This document shows positions 7,729 to 16,577 of a DNA stretch of 64,000 nt, in pieces. Under the pieces are notes generated by a model, which was given only the letters and a program-made list of their open reading frames with translations, made no database searches and was not told where the DNA came from. A program made the position numbers and the translations under genes. Source of the DNA: an uncultured Kiritimatiellota bacterium (lineage in GTDB: Bacteria; Verrucomicrobiota; Kiritimatiellia; RFP12; UBA1067). The number at the start of each line of letters is the position of its first letter. Position 1 is the stretch's first letter. The DNA is taken from contig CAKUCX010000005.1 of assembly GCA_934643865.1 (NCBI GenBank), positions 1 through 64,000 of the forward strand. The letters are read 5' to 3'.

Positions 7729-9327
7729 TCACATCCGCGTGTAGCGCGGGCCGTCCCCGCCCTGCGGGAAGGTCCAGTCGAGGTTGCCGTAGGGGCACTT
7801 GATGCGGCACGTCTTGCAGTGCATGCAGTTCGAGAAGTCGATCTGGAGGCGCCCCTCCTCGCGGCGGTAGACCTCGGCGGGGCAGAAGCGCGTGCAGGGC
7901 GAGCCGTATTCCGCCTCGCACCGCGCGCAGGCGGCGGCGTCGCGGACCTTGAGGTGGCAGGGCTGGTCCTCCTCGTGGATCGTGCCGGACATGAAGACGT
8001 CCGTCAGACGGTCCGGCTGCACGGGCGACGCCTCGATGCCGTCCGCCGCCTCCCGCGCGAGCTTCGCGCGGTCCAGCGGACGCAGCGCGGCGGCATCCCC
8101 CTCGTCGCATCCCGGCACCCGTCCGCGCGGAAACTTCCCGCGCGTCAACCACGCAAGGCCCGCCGCCATCACGCCGTAGGGCATCCCGAAGGAGAACGCC
8201 GCACGCACGTTGCGCACGCGCTCCATCTCCTTCCAGCCGCCCGTCTTCTTCAGCAAGTCGAAATACGCCTCGCCGACATCCCTCCCCCCTTGCAGGATCG
8301 CCTCCGCCGCCGCACTGCCGCTCTGCACCGCGATGTGGACGCCCTTGATGCGCAGCGAGTCGAGGAGCCCCGCGCCGTCGCCGACGATCAGGCACCCCGG
8401 GCAGAACGGCTTCGGCACCGCATAGAAGCCGCCCTCGGGAATCACCTTCGCCCCGTAGGCGACGGTCTTGCCGCCCTTGAGGTGCGGTGCCACGGCGGCG
8501 GACGCCTTGAAGCGCCGGAAGAGGCGGAAGGGGTCGATCTCGGCGCGCGCGTAGTCGAGCGCGTAGGCGTAGCCCACCATCACCTGCGTTTCGGAGACGT
8601 GGTAGACGAAGCCCCCGCCGTAGGTGTTGAAGTCCGCCGGCCAGCCGAACGTGTGCATCACCTCGCCGGCGGTCTGCGTGCCGGCCGGCACCTCCACAAG
8701 CTCCTTGATGCCAAGCGCGTAGGTCTGCGGGCGCACGCCCTGCAGCTTCTTCTCGGCAATCAGCCGTTCCGTGAGGATGCCGCACCCGCCCTCGGCGAGC
8801 ACGACCGTCTTCGCGCGGATCTCCTCGGAGGGCAGATAATTCGACTTCTTCCGGCCGTCCTTGTCGAGCCCCTTCTCGCCCGTCCGCGCGCCCACGATGC
8901 GCCCGTCCTTCTCGACAAGCGCCGTCACGGCGTAGCCGGTGTAGACCTCCGCGCCCGCCTTCTGGGCAAGCGCGCAGAGCCACGCCGCGACCTTCGTGAG
9001 CGAGACGACGGGGTAGCCCATCGAACTCATCAGCGCCGGCACCCACGGGATCTTGAGCGACAGCTTCGACGTGAAATTGCAGCGGAAGCTCTCCTTGCAG
9101 ACCTTCGCCTCGCAGGGCATCGCCGCCAGCTCCTCCTCCGTGAGGAGGTCGCGCAGTCCGCTCGGATCGACGATCGCGCCGGAAAGGACGTGCGAACCCG
9201 GCGAACGCCCCTTGTCGAGCACGACGACGCGCGGCTTCGCCCCCTCCTTCGCCCGGCGCAGCAGGGCAAGGGCCGTCGCAAGGCCCGCCGGCCCCGCCCC
9301 CACGATCAGCACATCGGTTTCGATCAT
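7729..9327 (-). CDS. Electron-transfer flavoprotein:quinone oxidoreductase (FixCX-like)
   Basis: A 532-residue ETF-QO/FixC-type flavoprotein. The FAD motif VLIVGAGPAGLATALALL is at residues 7-24. The C-terminus has the ETF-QO iron-sulfur region: RFCPAEVY, then NCMHCKTCRIKCP, ending in DWTFPQGGDGPRYTRM, which parallels the end of the mitochondrial enzyme. Thus the FixX-like ferredoxin part is fused to FixC. The enzyme takes electrons from the ETF dimer and passes them to membrane quinone. Its ATG overlaps the etfA stop by 4 nt, so it is the third Etf gene of one operon. Assignment is strong; the direction of electron flow in this organism is not known. Confidence 0.92.
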   Translation of the reverse strand: MIETDVLIVGAGPAGLATALALLRRAKEGAKPRVVVLDKGRSPGSHVLSGAIVDPSGLRDLLTEEELAAMPCEAKVCKESFRCNFTSKLSLKIPWVPALMSSMGYPVVSLTKVAAWLCALAQKAGAEVYTGYAVTALVEKDGRIVGARTGEKGLDKDGRKKSNYLPSEEIRAKTVVLAEGGCGILTERLIAEKKLQGVRPQTYALGIKELVEVPAGTQTAGEVMHTFGWPADFNTYGGGFVYHVSETQVMVGYAYALDYARAEIDPFRLFRRFKASAAVAPHLKGGKTVAYGAKVIPEGGFYAVPKPFCPGCLIVGDGAGLLDSLRIKGVHIAVQSGSAAAEAILQGGRDVGEAYFDLLKKTGGWKEMERVRNVRAAFSFGMPYGVMAAGLAWLTRGKFPRGRVPGCDEGDAAALRPLDRAKLAREAADGIEASPVQPDRLTDVFMSGTIHEEDQPCHLKVRDAAACARCEAEYGSPCTRFCPAEVYRREEGRLQIDFSNCMHCKTCRIKCPYGNLDWTFPQGGDGPRYTRM

Positions 9328-10595
9328 TTCTCAAGCTCCTTGATCAGTGCGGGCACGATTTCGAAGAGGTCGCCCACGATGCCGAGATCGGCGACGCCGA
9401 AGATCGGCGCATGGGGGTCCGCATTGACGGCGACGACGACGTCCGCGCCGCGGATGCCCTCCAGATGCTGGATGGCGCCGGAGATGCCGAAGCACAGGTA
9501 GAGCTTCGGGGTGACGGTCTTGCCGGTCTGGCCGACCTGGCGCGACGCCGCGCACCAGCCCGCGTCGACGCACGCACGCGAACAGGCGACCTCGCCGCCG
9601 AGCCGTTCGGCAAGGCGGAAGAGGAGCTTGAAGTTCTCCTCCTTCTTGAGGCCGCGCCCGCCCGCCACGAGGACGTCGTACGCCGTGATGTCCAGGGCGT
9701 CGGCGTCCTTCACGACCTTCACGAGCTTCGTCTGCGGCGCGATCAGCTTCAGCGCCTCCACGAGCACCTGGCCCTTCCGTTTCGGATCGGGCGGGGCCTT
9801 CCTGAAGACCTTCGGGCGCACCGTCGCCATCTGCGGGCGGTGGTTCGGCGTCATGATGGTGGCCATGATGTTGCCGCCGAACGCGGGGCGCGTCTGGTGG
9901 AGCAGCATCTGCAGCGCGCCCGTGTCCTTGTTCTTCGTCTCCTCGACCTTCAGCATCGTGCAGTCGGCGGTGAGGCCCGTGCGGACCTTCACGGCGACGC
10001 GCGCGAAGAACGCACGCCCGACGGCCGTCGCGCCCGCGAGGACGACCTCGGGCTTCCGCTTCACGATGAGCTGGCTCACCGCGTCCACGTAGACGTTCGC
10101 CTCGTAGTCCGCAAGCGCCGGGTCGTCCACCTTGTAGACGACATCCGCGCCCGCCGCGACGAGCGACGCCTCCACGTCCGCCGCGAGCCCGCTCCCCAGC
10201 ACGACCGCGCAGAGCCGCGCGCCCGCGCCGCGCTGGGCCTTGAGCTCCAGCCCCTTCGCGAGCAGTTCGTAGGCGACTTCGGCGACGACGCCGTGGCTCT
10301 GCTCGGCGAACACCCAGATGTCCTTGTACGCCTCGATGTCCGCCGTGCCGTAGACCTCCTGCCGCACCTCGCGGATCGCCTTGAACGGGCACGCCTTCAC
10401 GCACGCCCCGCAGGCCTTGCACGCGCTCGCGTCGACCTCGGCAATCTGAACAACCCTTGCCTTGGGCCGGGGTTCGGGGGCGCTCGAGCCCTCGTCCCTC
10501 GCCACCATCTTCAGCGCGCCGAAGCCACACCCCTTCACGCACTTGCCGCACCCCTTGCAGAGCGTAGGGTCGATGAAAACCGGGGCGTCCGCCAT
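9324..10595 (-). CDS. etfA: Electron transfer flavoprotein alpha subunit with N-terminal double [4Fe-4S] ferredoxin domain
   Basis: A 423-residue protein. Residues 1-75 hold two cysteine clusters (CKGCGKCVKGC and CKACGACVKACP), each suited to a [4Fe-4S] centre. The EtfA domain follows, with the FAD-binding end (GLKKEENFKLLFRLAERLGG, VGQTGKTVTPKLYLCFGISG, NADPHAPIFGVADLGIVGD). The ATG at 10595 shares one base with the etfB stop (TGATG). Ferredoxin-fused EtfA is found in anaerobes, including electron-bifurcating systems such as CarE of Acetobacterium. Combination with an ETF-QO downstream is noteworthy. The first cluster lacks the usual Pro after its last Cys. Confidence 0.92.
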   Translation of the reverse strand: MADAPVFIDPTLCKGCGKCVKGCGFGALKMVARDEGSSAPEPRPKARVVQIAEVDASACKACGACVKACPFKAIREVRQEVYGTADIEAYKDIWVFAEQSHGVVAEVAYELLAKGLELKAQRGAGARLCAVVLGSGLAADVEASLVAAGADVVYKVDDPALADYEANVYVDAVSQLIVKRKPEVVLAGATAVGRAFFARVAVKVRTGLTADCTMLKVEETKNKDTGALQMLLHQTRPAFGGNIMATIMTPNHRPQMATVRPKVFRKAPPDPKRKGQVLVEALKLIAPQTKLVKVVKDADALDITAYDVLVAGGRGLKKEENFKLLFRLAERLGGEVACSRACVDAGWCAASRQVGQTGKTVTPKLYLCFGISGAIQHLEGIRGADVVVAVNADPHAPIFGVADLGIVGDLFEIVPALIKELEK

Positions 10596-11398
10596 CACTT
10601 CACCAGACCTTTCTTCGCGAGGAAGTCCACGATCGCGCGCGCGCCCGCCGCCGCGTCGTCGCGCGCGTCCACCGTCTCGCCGCCCCCCCTCGTGGGCGGC
10701 GGGAAGATCGTGACGACCTTCGTGGGCGAGCCCTTGAGGCCGATGCGGATCGGGTCGGCCGCGATGGCCTTCTCGTCCAGCACCGCGATCTCCGCCTTCG
10801 CGGCCCGCATCCAGCCGGCGAGCGGCGCGTAGCGCGGCGCGGCGGCCTCCTTGAGGACGGTCATGACGCACGGGAAGGATCCCGCGATCACGTGTTCGCC
10901 GTCGTCCATCACCGTCGTCGCGGTGTAGGCGCCCGCCGCCTCGACCGCCAGCTCCTTCACGTAGGTGACGAGCGGCACGCCGAGGAATTCGGAGACGCCG
11001 GGGCCGACCTGCGCCGTGTCGCCGTCGATGGCCTGCTTGCCAAAGAGGACGAGGTCGGGCGTCTTGCCGCCGCAGACCTTCCGGATCGCCTGGGAGAGCG
11101 TGTAGGACGTCGCGAGCGTGTCCGCGCCGCCGAAGGCGCGGGAGGAGACGAGAAACGCCTCGTCCGCCCCGCGCGCAAGGGCCTCGCGCAGCACGGCGGC
11201 CGCCTGGGGCGGGCCCATCGAGACGACGGTGACCTTCGCACCGAGGCGGTCCTTCAGGCGCAGCGCCTCCTCAAGGGCGTATTCGTCGAACGGATTGACG
11301 ATCGACTCCACGCCCTCGCGCATGAGCGTATTGGTCTTGGGGTTGATCCGGACGTTCGTGGTGTCCGGAACTTGTTTGACGCAGACGACGACGTGCAT
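10595..11398 (-). CDS. etfB: Electron transfer flavoprotein beta subunit
   Basis: A 267-residue EtfB/FixA. The N-terminus MHVVVCVKQVPDT is diagnostic, and NPFDEYALEEALRLKD and the nucleotide-binding GKQAIDGDTAQVGP near residues 122-135 are conserved. It pairs with EtfA to form the FAD/AMP (or two-FAD) heterodimer. The order etfB-etfA-etfQO with overlapping reading frames equals fixABC(X). The gene begins 6 bp after the aldose epimerase stop. A short GAGG lies 5 nt before the ATG. Confidence 0.93.
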   Translation of the reverse strand: MHVVVCVKQVPDTTNVRINPKTNTLMREGVESIVNPFDEYALEEALRLKDRLGAKVTVVSMGPPQAAAVLREALARGADEAFLVSSRAFGGADTLATSYTLSQAIRKVCGGKTPDLVLFGKQAIDGDTAQVGPGVSEFLGVPLVTYVKELAVEAAGAYTATTVMDDGEHVIAGSFPCVMTVLKEAAAPRYAPLAGWMRAAKAEIAVLDEKAIAADPIRIGLKGSPTKVVTIFPPPTRGGGETVDARDDAAAGARAIVDFLAKKGLVK

Positions 11399-11404
11399 GG
11401 CGCC

Positions 11405-12652
11405 TCACTTCGCGCCGAAGCGGTATTCCGTGCGGGAATGGAAGACCTCTCCCGGCCTGAGGACCGTGGACGGGAATTCGGGATGGTTCGGCGAGTCGGG
11501 CGCGTGTTGGGTCTCCAGCGCCACGCCGGCGAAGGGGCAGAGGAACTTCCCGGCGGCCTTCGCGGGCACCTTGTCCGTCACGTTCTGCGCACCGTACATC
11601 TGCATGCAGGGCTCGGTCGTCCAGACGTCGAGCGTGCGGCCCGAAACGGGATCGTACATCGACGCGGCCCGCTTGAACTGCCCGGGCTTGCCCCGGAGGA
11701 CGAAGTTGTGGTCGTACCAGTTGTCCATCGGCGCGAGCGCCTTCTCGGCCTTCATCCAGTCGGCCTTGGCGCCGATCGGCCGCATCGCCGTGAAGTCGAA
11801 GCCCGTGCCCTTCACCGGCGCGTTCTTCGTGGGGATGAGCCCCGCCGTCGTCTGCGTGTATTCGTCGGCGAAGATCTGGAGGTGCTGGCCGAGCACGTTG
11901 CCGCTCGCCTCGCCGGCGAGGTTCCAGTAGGAGTGGTGCGTGAGGTTCAGGACCGTGGGCTTGTCCGTCGTCGCCTCGTACTCGACCCGCCAGGTGTTGT
12001 TCGGCAGCACGCGGTAGGTCACCTTGCAGGTCACGGTGCCCGGGAAGCCCATCTCGCCGTCCGGGGAGACGTAGGTGAGTTCAAGGCCCACAATCGGGCC
12101 CCGGCTGAACGGGCGTGCCTGCCACACCTTCTTGTCCCAGCCCTCCGGGCCGCCGTGGAGGTTGCAGTGGCGGGCACCCTTCTCCTCGTTGATCGGCAGC
12201 TGGTACTCCTTGCCGTCCAGCGTGAACTTGCCGTCCGCGATGCGGTTGCCGTAGCGGCCGATGAGCGTGCCCATCGAGAAGCCCAGCGCCTCGTACTCGC
12301 CGGGCGTGTTCCAGCCGAGCGTGACGTCCGCGAGGTTGCCGAACTTGTCCGGCGCGTAGCAACGCACGAGGCGACCGCCGTAATCGGAGACGTCGAGGAC
12401 GAGCCCGCCCGCGCCCTGCAGGCGGTAGAGCTTCACCTCGGCGCCGTCCTTGAGCGTGCCGAAGGGCCGCGTCGCGACGCGCGCCCGCGCCGCGCGCTCG
12501 GCGTTCGGGCGCCGCGCCTTGCGCGTGCGCCGCTCGGCGGCGTCTTCCTGCGTCGCGGCGGCGGGCTTCTCCGCCGCCGCCTTCGGGGCCTCTTCGGCCG
12601 CGCATGCGCAGGCCATGAGGGCCGCGCACGTCGAAACCAGCAAAGTCTTCAC
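11405..12652 (-). CDS. galM: Exported aldose 1-epimerase
   Basis: A 415-residue GalM-family mutarotase that interconverts alpha and beta anomers of sugars. A Sec signal peptide (MKTLLVSTCAALMACACAAE) and a charged Ala/Arg linker (to about residue 65) precede the domain. The catalytic region shows NLTHHSYWNLAGE (His) and ALETQHAPDSPNHPEFPS (Glu). The start is GTG at 12652, placed 7 nt after GGAG. Export fits a role with extracellular glycan breakdown. It is the first gene of the etf operon, only 6 bp before etfB, an unexpected partnership. Confidence 0.9.
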   Translation of the reverse strand: MKTLLVSTCAALMACACAAEEAPKAAAEKPAAATQEDAAERRTRKARRPNAERAARARVATRPFGTLKDGAEVKLYRLQGAGGLVLDVSDYGGRLVRCYAPDKFGNLADVTLGWNTPGEYEALGFSMGTLIGRYGNRIADGKFTLDGKEYQLPINEEKGARHCNLHGGPEGWDKKVWQARPFSRGPIVGLELTYVSPDGEMGFPGTVTCKVTYRVLPNNTWRVEYEATTDKPTVLNLTHHSYWNLAGEASGNVLGQHLQIFADEYTQTTAGLIPTKNAPVKGTGFDFTAMRPIGAKADWMKAEKALAPMDNWYDHNFVLRGKPGQFKRAASMYDPVSGRTLDVWTTEPCMQMYGAQNVTDKVPAKAAGKFLCPFAGVALETQHAPDSPNHPEFPSTVLRPGEVFHSRTEYRFGAK

Positions 12653-12688
12653 GTGTTCGCTCCTTGTCTCCGTTTCGGAATGTTCGCC

Positions 12689-12717
12689 ATTATACAGAAA
12701 TCAACCGGCGTACGCAA
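12689..12717 (-). promoter_or_regulatory. Sigma70-type promoter of the galM-etfBA-etfQO operon
   Basis: Minus strand: TTGCGT (12717-12712), 17-bp spacer, TATAAT (12694-12689). The expected start site lies near 12682, giving a leader of about 30 nt that contains AAGGAG. Confidence 0.7.
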
Positions 12718-12758
12718 CGGCGTGCGGGCGATTGCGCGCCCGTCGCGCCGCCTCACGC

Positions 12759-13397
12759 CTAGAAGAGCTCGCTTTCCAGCATCGCGCAGAGCGCGTGGTA
12801 GACGGGCAGGTGGAATTCCTGGATGCGGTACGTCTCGCGCGCCGGGACGCAGACCGCGACGTCGCAGAGTTCGCGGAAGCGTCCGCCCCCCTCGCCCGTC
12901 AGGCCGACCGTCTTCACGCCCCGCGCGCGCGCCAGGCGGACGGCGTTGACGCAGTTGCGGGAATTGCCGGAGGTCGAGAGCGCGACGAGCGCGTCGCCCG
13001 GACGCGCCAGCCCCAGCAGCTGCTGAGCAAACGCCGCGTCCCACCCCACGTCGTTCGCGAACGCCGTGAGGATGCCCGTCATGGAGACGAGCGACACGGC
13101 CCCGAGCGACCCTTCGAGCGCCTCCGCGAGCGCCGCGCCCTCCGCCCCCTGCGCCTGCAGCTGCGCGCGCAGGGCCGCCGGGATGTCGCGGTGCTTCTTG
13201 AACGTCTTCAGGAGCTCGCCCACGATATGCTCGCTGTCGCTTGCGCTCCCGCCGTTCCCGCAGGTGAAGACCGTCCCGTGCGCGCGGTACGTCGCGAGCA
13301 GCGTCTCGTAGGCGGCGGCAACGTCGGCCCGGCACGCCTCCAGCGCGGGGTAGCGGCTGAACAGCTCCTCGAAAATGCCCTTCGTCTCGTCCTTCAC
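12759..13397 (-). CDS. SIS-domain sugar isomerase, GmhA-like
   Basis: A 212-residue SIS (sugar isomerase) protein resembling sedoheptulose-7-phosphate isomerase GmhA. Key elements are CGNGGSASDSEHIVGELL (about 48-65), STSGNSRNCVNAV (about 145) and the C-terminal helix with EFHLPVYHALCAMLE. The start is GTG at 13397 with GAGGGG 7 nt upstream; no ATG fits. It is the last gene of the isomerase operon, 11 bp after the ROK gene. GmhA feeds ADP-heptose for LPS core, but here the sugar-operon context leaves another keto/aldo-sugar phosphate possible. Confidence 0.85.
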   Translation of the reverse strand: MKDETKGIFEELFSRYPALEACRADVAAAYETLLATYRAHGTVFTCGNGGSASDSEHIVGELLKTFKKHRDIPAALRAQLQAQGAEGAALAEALEGSLGAVSLVSMTGILTAFANDVGWDAAFAQQLLGLARPGDALVALSTSGNSRNCVNAVRLARARGVKTVGLTGEGGGRFRELCDVAVCVPARETYRIQEFHLPVYHALCAMLESELF

Positions 13398-13408
13398 CGC
13401 GTTTCCCC

Positions 13409-14362
13409 TCACATCATGTTCGCGACGGCCAGGGCCGCGTAGTCGCCGATGTTTTCGCTCAGGCCCGCCGGCACGATACGGCACACCTTCCGCGCGCCCG
13501 GCAGGGCCTCGCGCGCGAGGATCGGCTCGATCTCCCTCATGAAGAGGTCGGCGTTGCGCATGAAGACGCCGCCGAGGACGATGACCTCCGGATTGAGGAT
13601 GTCGATCGTGTAGGCGAGGAGCGTCGCCAGCTTCTCCGCGCTCTCCCGGAAGACGCGCGTGCAGAACGGGTCGCCCGCGCGCACGTGGGCAAAGAGGTCC
13701 TTCGTCGTGAGCGTCCCCGCGCGCGCCTGTTCGGCGCTTTCGCTGCCGGCGTACTCCACCTCGTACTCGCGCGCGCGGATGCCCGCGAGGCGGGCGATGC
13801 CCGCGCCGGAGCAGAAGCCCTCCGCGCTGCCGTCCTTGTTGTAGCCCTTCGGTCCGCGCGGCGCGAGGCGGATGTGGCCGATCTCGCCTGCGTTGTCGTT
13901 CGTTCCGGAGTAGAGCTTCCCGTCGAGGACGAGCCCCGCGCCGAGCCCCGTGCCGAAGGTCATGAAGACGACGTTCCGCGCCCCGCGCCCCGCGCCGTAC
14001 TTCGCCTCCGCGAGCGCACAGGCGTTCGCGTCGTTCTGCACATGGACCGGCACGTTGAACGCATCCATCAGGTACTGCACGATCGGCACGTCGTCCCAGC
14101 CGGGCAGGTTGGGCGGACTCTGGATGATCCCCTCCGTCGAATCGAGCGGCCCGCCGCACGAGACGCCGATGTTGTCGATCTCGTAGGTTTCGGACAGCGC
14201 CTGGATCTTGTCCACGTAGATCGCCAGCACCTCCTGCCACGATTTCCCCGCCGTGGGGAACTCCTCGCGGTGGAGGATCGTGATGTCCGTGTCCGTCACG
14301 TTGCCCACGCTCACGGCGCATTTCGTCCCGCCGATGTCGAGTCCAAACGAATAGCACTTCAT
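13409..14362 (-). CDS. ROK-family sugar kinase or regulator-like protein
   Basis: A 317-residue ROK protein with the actin-like ATP fold. GLDIGGTKCAVSVG is at residues 7-20, NDANACALAEAKYGAG near 125 holds the catalytic Asp, and MTFGTGLGAGLVLDGKLYSG follows. The usual ROK zinc site CxCGxxGCxE is not recognisable: its place holds a Tyr-Asn-Lys-Asp stretch with a single Cys (GFCSGAG). There is no N-terminal helix-turn-helix, so it is a kinase type rather than a repressor. The ATG overlaps the manA stop as ATGA. It probably phosphorylates a hexose that manA and the SIS protein then isomerise. Confidence 0.87.
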   Translation of the reverse strand: MKCYSFGLDIGGTKCAVSVGNVTDTDITILHREEFPTAGKSWQEVLAIYVDKIQALSETYEIDNIGVSCGGPLDSTEGIIQSPPNLPGWDDVPIVQYLMDAFNVPVHVQNDANACALAEAKYGAGRGARNVVFMTFGTGLGAGLVLDGKLYSGTNDNAGEIGHIRLAPRGPKGYNKDGSAEGFCSGAGIARLAGIRAREYEVEYAGSESAEQARAGTLTTKDLFAHVRAGDPFCTRVFRESAEKLATLLAYTIDILNPEVIVLGGVFMRNADLFMREIEPILAREALPGARKVCRIVPAGLSENIGDYAALAVANMM

Positions 14363-15183
14363 AATGTCGTCACCAACACCTTTCCGTTGTAGGGAATTGA
14401 CGCCGCGCAGTTCGCGGGCACGAGGACACTCCGCCGTTCCCGGACGAAGAAGAGCGCCGTGAAGGTCTCGGCGTTCGCCGCGACCTCGACCGCCCCCGCC
14501 GCCTCGACGGCGCGGAAGCGGAAGAACGGGCAGGCGACGTCCGCGCGGGACGCCGGCGGCGGCAGATTGAAGTCGATGGACTTCAGCGAGGCGTCGACGT
14601 GCAGGGGGCGCGGCTTGCCGTTCGCGCCCACGCGCCCCCAGTCGTAGAGGCGGTACGTCGTGTTGGAGCTCTGCTGCACCTCGTAGACGCACACGTCCTC
14701 GCCGATCGCGTGGACGAGCCCGCCGGGGATGAAGAGCGTCAGCCCCTCGCGCGCGTCGTGGCGCACGAGCGCGTCCTCGAAGCGCCCCGTGTGGACGTCC
14801 TCCTCGATGCACGCCGGGGTCGTCCCGGGCCTCAGCCCCGCGAAGATCGGCCCCTTCCCGCCGAGAACGTACCACATCTCCGTCTTCGGCTCGCCGCCCG
14901 TCAGCGCGCGCGTCGCCTCGTTGGGGTGGACCTGCACGCTCAGGCGCCTCTGCGCGTCGATGACCTTGAAGAGAAGCGGAAAGACGCCCGTGACGGGCGT
15001 CTTCGTGCCCGTGAGCCGAGAGCCGTATTCGGCGGCCAGCGCGTCAAGCGCGCGGCCCGCGAGCGGCCCCTCGGCGACGACGGACGGCGACGAGCGGTGG
15101 CCGGAGATCTCCCACGATTCCGTCCCCCACAGCGCCGTGTGGAGGTTCGCGCGGAACGTCAGCGGATAAAGTTCGGAAGCCAT
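14359..15183 (-). CDS. manA: Class I mannose-6-phosphate isomerase
   Basis: A 274-residue cupin-type phosphomannose isomerase of the short class I form. It converts mannose-6-phosphate to fructose-6-phosphate. Zinc ligands are visible in LSVQVHPNE (near 85), KTEMWYVL and GLVHAIGED. Tandem overlap with the ROK gene and an 8-bp gap after the enolase-like gene place it in the same operon. Together with the GH2 beta-mannosidase-like enzyme in the next block it suggests mannose or a related sugar as a substrate. Confidence 0.9.
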   Translation of the reverse strand: MASELYPLTFRANLHTALWGTESWEISGHRSSPSVVAEGPLAGRALDALAAEYGSRLTGTKTPVTGVFPLLFKVIDAQRRLSVQVHPNEATRALTGGEPKTEMWYVLGGKGPIFAGLRPGTTPACIEEDVHTGRFEDALVRHDAREGLTLFIPGGLVHAIGEDVCVYEVQQSSNTTYRLYDWGRVGANGKPRPLHVDASLKSIDFNLPPPASRADVACPFFRFRAVEAAGAVEVAANAETFTALFFVRERRSVLVPANCAASIPYNGKVLVTTL

Positions 15184-15191
15184 TTGTCCAT

Positions 15192-16577
15192 TCAACCGTT
15201 GAAGTTCCCGTACATCGCCTCGTAGCGCGGCATGGGCGCCAGGATGCCGCCGCTCTTCGCCCAGTAGTCGGCGTCGCATTCGAAGACGCCCCGCTCCGTG
15301 CGCGTCCAGTGCGCATCGGGGTGGGCGAGGTCCTGGCGCATCCGCTCCCAGTTGCGGAAGTTCTGGTGGCCGTTCGTTTCCACGAGCCCGAGGTCGCCGA
15401 TGCCGGGGAACGCCGGGAGGCGCGCGGCGACGGCCTTGTTCCACTCGACGAGCGCCGGGCACACGGTGAGGTCGGCGCAGAAGCAGGGGACACCCCGCTC
15501 GTGCGCGGCCTGGGCGATCTTCATCGACATCGACATCGTCTTCGCGATCGGCTTCAGGGCCATGGCGCGGTAGCCCATCTCGATGCGCACGAGGGCGTCC
15601 TCCACCGTGTGGGCGCTCTCGTCGGCCGCGAGGCGTAGCGGGATGTCGTGGACGTCGATGTCGGCGCGCTCGTCGAATGGCTCCTCGATGAGGGCGACCT
15701 GCTCGTAGGCGCCGATCGCCTTGAGGTGGTCGATGAAGCGCAGCAGCGTCTCCTTCTTCTCGTAGCGCCCGTTCGCGTCGAAGTAGTAGGGCAGCTTCCC
15801 GCTCTTCGTGTAGGGCGTGCGGCAGTCCTTGAGGACGGCGTGGATCTCGGCGACGCGCGCCTTGTCCCGCTCCAGCATCTCCTCCTGCGTGCCGGGCTGG
15901 CCGATCTTGATCTTCATGAAGAAGGAACCGGCGTCGACGGCCGCCTTGATCTCGGCCGGCGGCACCTTGTAGGAGAAGAGCGGGATGGAGGCGCACTTCG
16001 CGTGGCGGCAGGCGAGCGCGGGGCGGTAGGCGTCGGGGATGAGCTGGTCGAAGTCCGTGAAGCCGTTCTCGCGCGCGAAGAGGACCCAGGCCGCGTTGTC
16101 AACGGCGACGAGCGCGTTGAGCGCGAAGGTCGCGCGGAGGTCCGGATTGGCCGTCACCTTCTTCCCGTACTCCCACACCTGCGGCCAGAGCGCGTCGGTG
16201 AGCGCGACGGGCGTCGTGAACGTCATACCCCGCGCGAGGTTGAGCGCGCGCTGCGTGAGCGCGAACATGAGCGCGTTGCCGCCCGCCTCGGAGTTCGAGG
16301 CGAAGACGCGCGCGTCGCTCCAGAGGACGCTCTGCGTGCCGAGGCCGATGCCGTGCCGCCCGCCCGTCGAGCGGAGGCACGCCGAGACGATCCACTCCTC
16401 GGTGAGGTAGCCGCCCTTGAAGCCGAACGGCCGCACCATCGGCTCGCGCTCGAACCCGCACGCGCCCGAGGCGACCGTGATCGGCTTCAGGGCCTGCCGC
16501 GCGGCGGCGGCCGGCGGCACGCGGCCCGCGAGCGCAAGCGCGCCGAGGGAGACAAACGACCGGCGACCCATCTTCAT
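15192..16577 (-). CDS. Tat-exported enolase-superfamily (mandelate racemase/muconate lactonizing type) protein
   Basis: A 461-residue protein. The N-terminus has a twin-arginine signal (GRRSFVSLGALALAG). The barrel domain has the superfamily residues: FMKIKIG (KxK, about 232-238), YYFDANGRY (Asp), LIEEPFDE (Glu), LAADES (Asp-Glu) and ALKPIAKT (Lys). This pattern fits the MLE/dipeptide-epimerase/dehydratase branch. The ATG overlaps the stop of the upstream isomerase-like gene by 4 nt. Export of an enolase-superfamily enzyme is unusual, since known members act in the cytoplasm on acid sugars or dipeptides. Substrate unknown. Confidence 0.87.
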   Translation of the reverse strand: MKMGRRSFVSLGALALAGRVPPAAAARQALKPITVASGACGFEREPMVRPFGFKGGYLTEEWIVSACLRSTGGRHGIGLGTQSVLWSDARVFASNSEAGGNALMFALTQRALNLARGMTFTTPVALTDALWPQVWEYGKKVTANPDLRATFALNALVAVDNAAWVLFARENGFTDFDQLIPDAYRPALACRHAKCASIPLFSYKVPPAEIKAAVDAGSFFMKIKIGQPGTQEEMLERDKARVAEIHAVLKDCRTPYTKSGKLPYYFDANGRYEKKETLLRFIDHLKAIGAYEQVALIEEPFDERADIDVHDIPLRLAADESAHTVEDALVRIEMGYRAMALKPIAKTMSMSMKIAQAAHERGVPCFCADLTVCPALVEWNKAVAARLPAFPGIGDLGLVETNGHQNFRNWERMRQDLAHPDAHWTRTERGVFECDADYWAKSGGILAPMPRYEAMYGNFNG

